Shown here: piece after piece, positions 23,301 through 35,300 of the stretch
How the letters are laid out: each line of letters starts with the position of its first letter
How positions within the stretch are numbered: position 1 is the first letter of the stretch
Assembly: GCA_910589415.1 (NCBI GenBank)
Contig: OU342636.1
Span: 4,508,437 to 4,572,436 of the forward strand
Direction: 5' to 3'
Length of the DNA: 64,000 bases
From: Malachius bipustulatus
Lineage: Eukaryota; Arthropoda; Insecta; Coleoptera; Melyridae
Translations under genes and position numbers: made by a program
Notes under the pieces: generated by a model
The model's input: the letters and a program-made list of their open reading frames with translations, nothing else
Databases searched by the model: none
What the model was told of the DNA's origin: nothing

Positions 23301-26300
23301 TTTTCTTTAAATTCGCAAGTTGAGGCTAACTGCCTTAGCGCTGTTATAAATTGATCAACTGTTTCATTAGGAAGCTGATTCCTTTTAAAAAATTTAAAAT
23401 GTTCATACACCAAATTTTTCATGGGGTCACAATACTTTTGAAATTTATCCAAGACAACATTTAATTTTGTTTTGTCTTCATCTTCTTCATACTCAAAAGT
23501 ATTATAAACTTGTAACCCTTCAGTACCAATTTGGTTCAGCAAAATGGCGATTTTCACATCATCCTTTTTCTCTACCTTACCACTTGCCAGCGCAGGTAAA
23601 GTTCAAATTTTTGTCTCCACAGCTTCCAATTACTTACTACGAGGCGTGTTTTTTAAGTTAGTACCGTTTTGCAACACCGCGGCCGCAGCGCTGCAGTCGG
23701 CGTTCTGCGCATGCGCACTGGGTACCTACATCTCTTGCCTACGCGCTGACACCATTACAGTCTGATTCTTCCACGTTTACGTTGTTTACTGAGTGTTTAA
23801 GATGCCTCCGATAATCGTGAGCCCCGCCGAATGTGAAGTACGGGCTGCTGTAAGATTTCTTAGTGCTAAAGGTCTAAAACCGATCAATATTCATCATGAG
23901 ATCTGTGCAGTTTACGGACAAAACATTAGCGAGAGCATTTAAAGATGGCCGAAAAAAAGCGTCTGTTTTCTCTCACCTTATTGTCCAGTTCCTGCACCAA
24001 ACTTTCATTAACGACCGAAGGACGACCACTCCCTTGTTCATCATGCACATTTGTGTGGCCATCTTTAAATGCTCTCACCCACTTTTTTACCATTTCATCA
24101 CTCATATTGTTTTGTCCGTAAACTGCACAGATCTCGCGATGAATATCGATCGGTCTTAGGCCTTTAGCACTAAGAAATCTTATAACAGCCCGTATTCACA
24201 GTCGGCAGGGCTCACGATTATCGGAGGCATCTTAAACACTCAGTAAACAACGTAAACAATAACCACTATTGCTTGTTTGAGTTCCTCCAGCGAAAATTAT
24301 TAAAACTGATGCTTATGATTAATTTTCGATTGCTCTCCCGTACACAAAGAATGATTGTTCTCGTCCTTGTCGCGATATTTTTATCATGCACTCCCAGCAC
24401 ACGTATTTTGTTTACGTTTCACAACATCAAAACATAAAACTTAAATTTATTATCTTCTTAAAAAATATCGTAAATGAAAAATAATCCTTTATTATGCTCA
24501 GCAGGCTTCGTGAGCGCCTGGTGTATAACTTCCCGGCCCAGCATCCAGTAAAAAACGACGCCCCGTCTACCGCTTGCCGGTAATGCTGTCTCTGTGGCAG
24601 TGGGTCGAGTAGGACGAGTTTTTTTGCGATCTTATCGATTAACTGGAAAATAAAAATGTTAGCTATGACAATGAGACGAGAACGGATTAAATGATTTGAC
24701 TATTATTTTATCGCGTCTATAAAAGAATGAGAAACGAACAGAATAATACTCCCGATTATTAATATTTACATGAAATTTATAATGATCTGAATTTATAAAG
24801 AATTCCCTTCCTATTTACATGGACAATAGATTTAATAAATTAGATCGTGGAAAAATTCTAGTCGCGTGAAATGATCGCGGGTTTTTCTATTAAATGATTG
24901 ACTGGGCTCGTCTTCGATTACGTAACGGTCAATTCTCGCTCGCAATCGAAGATTGATTTTTGATGTAGGGAATCCTTAGGGTACCCGGGTACCCGGGTCC
25001 CCGTTAAGACGTCACTCAACCGGGTAAACATTGATATACCCGTTTGTAAATTTACCAACTAAACCTGCATGTATAAAACGAAACTCCCAAAAATGAAATT
25101 TAAAATCTGCATAAAGCATAAAGAAAGAGTAAATTCTGTGAAATGACTTGTGTAAACAGAGCAGCAACATAAAATCAGTTTTTATGGGCTGCACCTGCAA
25201 GAAAAGACATCACTTGCAGGAATTGGCTAGGCAGACCACCCTGCCAGTCGTCTATACGACTATGCGCCCTTCAGTAGTGGTGAGTGTCTCATATCTTACA
25301 AACTAAAATCGTAAAATAATACCATCATTATTTCATAGAGGTCTATTTACACCTAACGGCACGAACACGCGCCGAGTGTTCAACGTGGGCTTCAATTTTT
25401 ATTATTCAATGGACATTTTGAACGGACACATTTACATCAAACAGCGATGAGCCTGTCGTCAGATGTAGATGCATGCAGCCATTCAAAATCCATGTATTAT
25501 TAAAAAAAAAAGTATGTTAACGTTGAACTACGCCCGGCCCTGGCCGTTAGATGTAAATAGACCTCAATTTCATTAAATAGATGACGTCTCGCATCTCACT
25601 TTGACGATTGTTGATAAATGGACCACCTGCGCGTTAATTCACCGTATTCCTGCTGACCCCTGATTTTCAGGAGACGACGACAATGACGAATAATATAAGC
25701 ATTGATTTATTGCCGATTATCATTTCTTCCTACCGGAAATTGTATTGACTGCATAAAATGAAACAAACCACTTAGGTTCTATTACTGAGTGCCTACACAG
25801 GGCAATAAATACGCGTTGGATAATTTTTTTGCTGACTCATAAGAAAAGTAAAACCTTTAAAGAGGAAGAATAATTTTTGTTGAAATGTTTAATTTATTCC
25901 ATGCAGTTTGATATAGGTAAAACAAATCGGTTAACCGTTTAAACGTTTAGTTTTCTTAAACGCGTTTATTATTTCATAACCGGTTAAACGTTTCATCCCT
26001 AAATTGTATTCAAGTTTTTCAAATTAATTTATTTAAGAAAATATGTGTCGGATACCCGCGAGTACCCGGGTAATAAAAACGGGTATCCGGGTAGCAATTT
26101 CTGCCGGGTATGGATTCCCTATTTTGATGTGCCTGGCTAACTCGTCGAGTCAATACTTCGACGCGTTAGGAAGCCACGGGGGGATGATACGCTTACTCAG
26201 AATAATTGGACCAGGGACGCGAATCAATTCTTCGCTTCACCTGGGTCCACGTTCGAGACTCTGATAAGCTTTAGGGGGTGATGAAAGAGTATCAATTCTA

Positions 26301-29300
26301 CTCCCTCGCGTTAGTCCAACTTGACTCCTGGTCAATACCCAGGCTTCGCATTGGGGAGGTTAAGATGTGAGCTTGGAAGAATCAATTCTTCTTGTTCGCT
26401 CTAGGAGAAGTCCCGATCAGTACTCGAGGCCTCCGGGCAAGGGGATTGAGCTATAGACGGCGGACCGGCTATCCTAGATCAGTTCTCTAGGAAGGCCAGC
26501 TGCAATCTGCTACCGTTCATTCGATTTCCGTCCCTTTATATAGGTACCGGACGTAAACAACAACAACTTCTTATCTTGTTTTCCTCTCGGCTTCGCATTT
26601 ATTTGCTTGAATTTAATATTTTAATATTTCTCTCTCCATTTTGATTATCGTGTGACTATAATGCCCTGTTTTCTTTTTTGCGATTTCTTGAGGCAATGTG
26701 ATGCAAAATTTTAAATCGGAGTACGTTTTATCAATTTGTCGAACCGCTGTTTATCGATATCGCGTTCTTTCAAGAACTGAATTTTATTTCATTTCCTTTC
26801 GCATTTCCTCTTTTCCTTTAATGTTCAACAAAAGTCAGCTACACTGGATGGTGTAGCTGATTTACCAGTAATTATGTTGCATAAAATGGTTGAGTCGATA
26901 CTCGAACTGAAAGCATTGATGTGACTTTTGATGCTTTCGACAATACCCTTCACAGCTTTTTTATCTTTTTTGAGTCTGGCTTTCTGAATTTCATAATGTA
27001 ACATCATCAATTCTAGTGATTCCGACAGACTCTAGCATTTTGGAAACAACAGTACTTCGCATTCTGTGGTTGAGTTCCCATCGCTGCCTCGCTGATATAG
27101 AGTTTGTGAAGTTGTTTATACCTGTCGATGAATGCCCAGCATCAGCATGCACAGTTTGTTTAAGAGTCAAGTCAGAGTCAAGTCGATAGGAGTTCGAGCC
27201 AAATTTTCCTTCGTCCTTTGATACCAAAAGCTCCCCTTGAAAATTGACTCATCAATCTGAGTTAGTTGATTGCAAGTGCAACAAGTCAGGAACATAACTC
27301 ATGGACCACCTGGCGTAGTTGGGCTGGTTGAATATGAAAGAGAGGTAGGAGGTAAAAGATAGTGCGAGGGTCTGGGACTTGGGTCAAAGGCAGCATTTGA
27401 CCTCGTTGGTTTTAATAGGGTTAAAGAGTAGGATGCCTTTGCCTATGTGCTGGAGCGAGATAGGTATAATAGCAACTTTGCCTTTATTTAAGACGGTCCT
27501 ATTCTGTCCCTTAGGTCAACAGCCGAGTGGGGGCGGGGCCAGAGATTCTAACCAGAGACCAGAGATTTCGATATAGCACATGTTTTATAGTGTCGACTGT
27601 CGGTTCGGTAGAGGAGACACATCATTGAATTTACAGTGTTGATGTCATTGTTATTGATGTGTTTGAAAATTTCAAGCTCTTCGAGGGTTTCCAGCTTGGG
27701 ACCTGCTTGAAGTAAATCTTATTGTTGAGTCTGGAAAGTTTAATGATGCTGCCTTCTGAATCAAATTTTTAGGATGAATTTGATCTTGGAATGGGGGCCA
27801 GTTGCACAAACACAAATTAAAAATTTTGAGATAATTACTGATTTTAAATTGTAAATTTTGGAAATATGGCGAATATATTTAATGATTTTTAATTTTTTAT
27901 CAGTAATTAACTCTTCTTAAAGGGAGCAAAACTTATTTTCAGCAATATTAGACCAATATTCTCATAATACAGGGCATTTTAAAATCAGTAATTATCTGAA
28001 AATGCTTAATTTACGTTTGTGCAACCGGCCCTGGGTATTGTTTACCCAATCCAGGAGGGAATCAGGTTCACCTCTGTCTTAAGTTCCAGCATATTATGTC
28101 GTCAACATATCTGAACCAAAAAAGGATGGAACCCTTGTGTGGGTTGGAGTTGTGTAAGACTATGTTTTCTTCAAAGAAAGACATGAATATCTTAGCCATG
28201 AGAGGTGAGAGGCAGTTTCCCATGCTGAGACCATCGGGTTGCGAGTATGTGTTGTGACAGTTACTTGTTTGTTTCCAAGGCCGATAAGGGTAACTGTATG
28301 GTCATCATACCCCGGAACGATTATTTAAACAAAATGGACTCTTTCCTCATAGTAGCTGAATCCGATCGTTACAAGAAATATTTTAACTCTCTATTAATAC
28401 GGGCCCACCATTTTTACTAACTTTAGACAAATACTGCCAATGAACCACTACTTACCAAGACTATATGGTCTCCCCAAGATACACAAGCAGAATATTTCTA
28501 TTCGGCCGGTCGTCTCATTTGTGGATAGTCTAGCCCACCCTTTCTCTGAGAAATGAAATAGGTTACTACCATGACTTTTAGACTTTAATCCTAAGTACTC
28601 TTTGAAGAACAGTGTAGATTTGGTCGGTAGGATCAGAGAACTTCACTTCCCTGACAATCACGTATTTATATCACTTGACGTTACCAACTATAAATAATAA
28701 TTGTCGTTAATAAATGTCGTTAGATTTATAACCGTTATCGTTAGTTTGAATAGTAATTTATTGTAATAATACACGTTAATAATAATAAGAACAGAACATA
28801 ATTCGTTAGGTATGATTTGTCCTTCGCTCGTCGATTATGACATTTCACAGTCCCCGGTGAACTTCGTTAGGGTTAGGGAACTGATCCTGCTCGACGCTCG
28901 GCTACTCTACTACTCATGATCGGTAGGTAGGTACGGGTCCGGGTGAAAATTTTCCTGCAAGCAACGTCGTTGGACCTCCCGCATCGGGTGTAGTAAAACT
29001 TGCAGCATCGGTAGGTGTACAGGCAATTAGCATTGTTTATTTCTTTGAATATTAAATTTGTAAATTCGCGGTAAATCAAAAGCCATACAGGTTCGATCTC
29101 CGAATGGCGCCGAGAAGATAAGAGGAGATATCCCCGCTCCTCATGAAAAGGAAGAGGAAGAAGGCCTCTCGGCGGAGACCCAACCCGGCACGGTATCATT
29201 GCATTCGAAAAATCTCTCGCCTATCGTTAGTCAGAGTGTCAATACTCATTAGATTACCTATTCCGAAATTTGTGTCTATGAAATCATCCCGCCAGAATAC

Positions 29301-32300
29301 TAGTGACTCCAGAAAACACTCATCCAGTCAAGCTCCGTACGACCCGGACACCAGGTAGGTGCCATTCAGTTTTTTTTTCTATTGTTTCTGTATGGCTCGG
29401 TTTATTTTTGGTTAATTCTAGTTTACAATCTAAGACCTAATTAGGTACAGTTTCTGGTCCTTCGACCCATATTTCTACCAGCAAAGTAGTTAAAATTAAT
29501 AATTAATCAATTCATTCGATGTGAAAAATTCGCTATTCGTAAATCATTATTAGAATTCACATAAAAATATACCTACCTACCGGTTTTCAAATCGTTCGAC
29601 GGGCAGATCGGCTGGAAAGTGTTATCAGACTTCGCCGGTGTACTCGTTATCATTTAATTTACTTTCGCAGAGAATAAAATAATTCAATAATTCTTTAGTT
29701 TATTATCTTTAGTTGTTCATTATTAATAAATCTATGAAAAGTGATTCAGGGTGGAACTGTTATTTAATACAATAGGAATTAAATAAAATTTAGCATAAAT
29801 TATTACTTATACTAAGTATCCGTTTTTCAATAATTGAAGTAATATTCCTACAACTTTGAAAATTTTTCAAAATTAAGTCTTTGTTTATTAGTAATTATTT
29901 CATTAGCTGATTCTAATAAATAAATAAATAAATAGTTTCAAAATGACCATTAAAAATCTTAGTAAGAACCGAAAAGTCTTTGTAACCCGTATAGTAGAAA
30001 CTTATAATTGGGGCCTGAAGGCGAAAACCGATCAGACTCAAGTAAATCTTTTTAAAGCATCATACGATCATTTGGAAGCGACATATGAAGAATTTAAAGA
30101 AATTCATAATAAGATTGTAGGCCTGATAGAAACCGATGAAGACTTTGCGGCACATGACGTTGTTAGGAGAGATACCGATAAATATTATTATTTAACTAAA
30201 GCTTTGTTTATGGAAATCAGTGCAACATCACAGGTAGAATCAAACCTAGTTCGTGAGAGTAGTAATAGAGAAGTTAGGTTACCCAAACTTACTGTGCCAG
30301 TTTTCAATGGAGATCTTCGTAAATGGCCTACATTTTACGATATTTATCGTTCATTAGTTCATGAAAATGCCTCGCTGACTAATATTCAGAGATTTCAGTA
30401 CCTTGTTTCGTTTTTGGAAGGCGAACCATTGAATATTTTAAGGTCTATTCCTACGCTTGATTCAAATTACAGTATAGCTTTTCAAACTTTGTTAGATCGT
30501 TATCAAAACAAACGCATTTTAGCTACATCTTATTGGAATGCCATCACCAAAGCACCGGCCTTGAAAACTAGTTCGGGAAAAGATTTGAGAAATCTCCTAG
30601 ACACATTTTCAGAAAATATATCAGCTTTAGAAAACTTAAAATTTCCTGTGAAGCATTGGTGTTTTGTTCTATTCAATATTTTACTACAAAAGCTAGATAA
30701 CGATACAAGAACTGCATTCGAAGTAGAATACAGTAGGGTCGATCTTCCGACGTTTGTAAATCTGAAAGATTTTTTGACGAACCGATGTAAAGCTTTGGAG
30801 TCTCTTCAATACATGCCCTCGCATACTAATCCTATTAGTAAAACTTCTAAATATCAACCCTATTCTTCGTCAGCTAATTTAAGAAATAACTCGGGTCATC
30901 AAAGTTCTCAATTTGCTTCAGCCTTTGTTGCCAATACTAATGCTCAGTCGTATACTACTAAGCATCTGCAAAATTCAAACTTCGCTACAAATAGTTCATT
31001 ATCTAAGACAACACAAGACTTTACGGAAATCAGTAAATGCAGACTTTGTAGTAATCATTCACATCCATTGTCACAGTGCCCTGTATTCATTTCTAAGAAT
31101 CCAAGCGATCGTTACGCATACCTCAAGCAACAGAATGCTTGTTTAAATTGTCTTCGATTCAATCACCTATTAAAAGATTGCCCCTCAACATATAACTGTC
31201 GAATTTGCCGCTATCGGCACCACACTATGGTGCATTTATCGCAACCATCTGATTCTTATCGTTCGAATAATAAATCTTCGCAGAAACCTAGCTTTGTTCA
31301 GCAAGCACAACCTAGCTTTGTTCAACAATCACAACCTAGCTTTGTTCAGCAAGCACATCAAGGAGCACCTCCAAGTGTGTCTCAAGGTACCTACCAAAAT
31401 GTAGCTCAAAATTTGAATCAGAACGTTATACCTCAAAATAGCTCGAATGTTAATTGCGGTTGTACGTCTTTATCGAATTCTAGACCTCATACAACTATTC
31501 TTTTGTCTACCACAACGGTGGAAGTTTTGGATGCTTGGGGAAACTACCAAAGGGTTAAAGCTGTTTTGGATTCTGCTAGTCAGGCGAACTTCATTAGCCA
31601 GAGATGTTTAAGTCGATTAGGATTACCTAAGCAGGGACACTCTGTATCCATTCTAGGCTTGAATCAGTCTTCGTCTATCGCCAAAGGCGTATCAACTTGT
31701 TGTGTCAAACCAGTTGGAGAAAATTTACCTACATTTTCAGTCGAGGCCTTGGTCTTACCAAAGGTATGTTCCGACATGCCAGCAGTTAAAATAAACCCGA
31801 AAAATTGGTCCCATATTTCCAATCTAAAACTGGGCGATGAATCGTTTCACGTCCCCGCTCCTGTCGATATGTTATTCGGGGCCGACGTCTATGCAAAAAT
31901 TCTCAAATCGGGGCGTGTCATAGGACAGGATGGCCAGCCAAGTGCTTTCGAGACGGTCTTCGGTTGGGTTTTGCTAGGGAAAACTCAAGACATTTGCTCC
32001 ACCCCTGTAACAGTAGAGACTTATTTCACTTCCTTCGAACCCTCACTTGATTCCACCATTCGAAAATTTTGGGAACTGGAGGCCATTGCGCCAAAAGTTT
32101 ATAAATCTCCTGAAGATCAAAAATGTGAAAACATATATCAAAACACTACCGTTCGTGACAGTTCTGGTCGTTTTATCGTTGATTTACCTTTTCGCTATGA
32201 GAATCCAAATTTAGGAGACACTTACACATTAGCTCACCGTTGTCTATTGTCATTAGAATCGAAACTTAGAAAACGTCCGAATTTAAAACTTCAGTATGAC

Positions 32301-35300
32301 GATTTTATGAGGGACTATTTAAAGAATGGTCACATGTCATTGATCTTAGAGGATACTCCCAGACCTTCAGAGGCAAGTTATCTTCCGCATCTTTGTGTCG
32401 TTAATCCTAGTAAAGCAACTACCAAGCTTCGGGTGGTTTTTAATGCTTCTGCTAAGGGATCCAAGGGCTTAAGTCTGAACGATGTCCTTCTAACGGGCCC
32501 TAAGCTGCAGAGCGATATTTTAGAGGTCTTACTCAGGTTTAGATTTCATCGTGTAGTATTCTTAGCCGATATAAAACAAATGTATTTGCAGATTCTTGTG
32601 AATACAAATCATAGAAAGTTCCAACGATTACTTTGGCGTTTTAGTCCCGACCAGCCAATTCAGGAATATGAGTTAAACTGTGTTACCTTCGGCGTTAGTT
32701 CCAGTCCATATTTAGCCATTCGCACTATAAAAGAGCTGGCAACTCGTGAAAATGAGAACTATCCAGAGGTGGCAAAAGTTCTTCGCGATAACATCTTTAT
32801 GGATGACATTTGTGCTGGAAGCTCCACTGTAGATGGTGCCTTATCTTTGAAGCAGGATTTAATTGCCCTACTAAAATCCGGAGGCTTTGAACTCAGGAAA
32901 TGGGCAAGCAACTGCCCACAATTTCTCTCAGGGTTATCCCCCACGGATTGTCAAATGCCGGTTTCCCTTGATAAGGAGGAACCTACTTCGATCAAGGTAT
33001 TAGGGTTGCAGTGGAACCCATCTTCTGATTCATTTTCATATTCATGTCACCCTGCTAACAAGCCCTGCACTAAACGCAATATCCTTTCTGAAATCGCCAG
33101 AATCTATGATCCGTTAGGATTTTTGTCTCCGGTGACCTTCCTAGCTAAGCACATAATGCAGAGGCTGTGGATTTCGGGAGTGAATTGGGAAGAACTTCCT
33201 TCACAAGCTATTATAGATCTTTGGACCAATTTTCAAAGTGAACTCTCATGTCTTTCGCATATATCGCTGCCTCGCCACTCCTTTAGTAATAATATGCAAC
33301 GCTGTCAACTTTTTGGGTTCTGTGATGCATCCGAAAAAGGTTATGCAGCCGCAGTATACCTACGCATAGAGGCTCCGGGAAACATAGTCAAAGTTTCCTT
33401 GGTAGCCGGAAAGTCGAAAGTCGCACCACTTCGCACGATATCGTTACCTAGACTCGAGTTGTTGGGAGCCGCGCTCCTAGCAGACTTGCTTGATTTTGTC
33501 ATTCGAACCTATTCTTCATTAGTTACCATACACGAATCTTTCGCTTTTTCGGACTCGCAGGTGGTCTTAGCATGGATAGCATCTTCACCACATCTTTGGA
33601 AGACCTTTGTCGCTAACCGGGTAAGCCATATTCAAGAGACGATCCCGAACGTCCCTTGGTACCACGTAGCTTCCTTAGAAAATCCGGCAGACTGTGCCAG
33701 TCGCGGTTTGACACCAGGAAATCTATTGACGCATCCCTTGTGGTTTAAAGGTCCCGCTTGGATGTCTTCAATGATTCCTGAAGAGAAATTCAAAAGAATT
33801 CCTACCAAGGACGACGAATTAGTTGCGGTTCGTCTCGAAGAAAAGCCGGTAGTCCTTTCTATAGTGATGGAAGATCATTTTCTCGACCATTTGCTGGATC
33901 GAATTTCTAGCCTATCAAAGATTCAACGAATCGTTTCTTATTGTCTTCGATTCACGTATAACGTTCGAAACGCAATTGATCGTCATTCGTCATCTCTCTC
34001 TTCTTTGGAATTGCAAAAATCCATGTTAGTTCTTGTCAAAAGAGTTCAAGAACAATCTTTTTGTGATATAATATCGCAAATCAAAAACAATCAGCTTTTA
34101 CCAAAGCCACTTCGCAAGCTCGCTTTGTTCTTAGATAAAGAAGGTTTCGTCAGAGTGGGCGGACGCCTACGCAATGCGGAGCTTCCATTCGAAACCAAAC
34201 ATCCTCTACTCTTACCTCGTACTCATCGATTCACAGAGATGCTAATCGAACAGATTCATCGAGAAAATTTGCATCCGGGAGTAAATACTGTGCAGTATCT
34301 ACTGCGACAGCAGTTTTGGATCCTGTCGGCTCGTAGAGCCATTCAAAAGGTGCTGTCAAGATGTCTCAAATGCTTTCGTGTGAAACCTAAGACCTATACT
34401 CCCTACATGGGTGATTTACCCTCATTTCGAGCTTCCCAATTGAAATGTTTTTCGCACGTAACTTTAGACTACGCTGGACCCCTAAATATTACCATGAGCA
34501 GACTTCGCGGTGCCAAAGTACTTAAAGCTTATGTGTGTATTTTTGTATGTTGTGCCACGAAAGCTATGCATATAGAGCTTGTGTCTGATTTGACCGCCGA
34601 CGCCTTCATTGCAGCTTTGCGGCGATTTGTAGCCCGACGCGGCACTTGCTCTCAGATTCTTAGCGATTGCGGAACAAATTTCCAAGGAGCCAATCGGCAA
34701 CTGCAGGAACTATCAAGGTTAGCTTCGGAAAGGTTAAAAATAAATTGGCATTTCAATCCACCCGCTGCTCCCCACTTTAATGGCTTGAGTGAAGCCGGAG
34801 TCAAGTCGGTGAAATCTCATTTGTATCGGGTTATAGGAAACCAAATTTTAACATTCGAAGAGCTTTCCACTCTTTTGACCCAGATAGAAGCGTTGTTGAA
34901 CTCGCGACCGCTTTGTGAGCAATGCTCAGATCCGAACGATTTGTCCTCTGTAACTCCAGGTCATTTCTTGACCATGGAGGCTTTGAATTCTTGTCCTGAC
35001 CCAGACCTCTCCCATTTAAAATTAAATACTTTGTCACGTTGGCAGTTAGTTCAACGTCTTCACTCAGATTTTTGGAAACGCTGGAAGACGGAATATTTGC
35101 ATACCCTGCAACAGCGTTCAAAATGGACACAGCCATCTACCGAAATAAAACTGGGTACTTTGGTCTTAATAAAAGATGAAACCAGATCTCCATTGAATGG
35201 GACACTGGCTAGGATAGTGGCTGTACATCCCGGTCAAGACAAGCAAGTTCGCGTCGCCACAGTTCGAACACAAACCGGCCTCCTCAAGCGTCCGGTAGTG

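Noticed and set aside
26143..26491. Heat-shock elements (GAA..TTC) as explanation for the hairpin array
   Set aside because: Only some stems contain GAA/TTC. Stems such as CCTGG/CCAGG and CCTAGA/TCTAGG do not, while all share the loop. Structure, not the GAA motif, is what is conserved.
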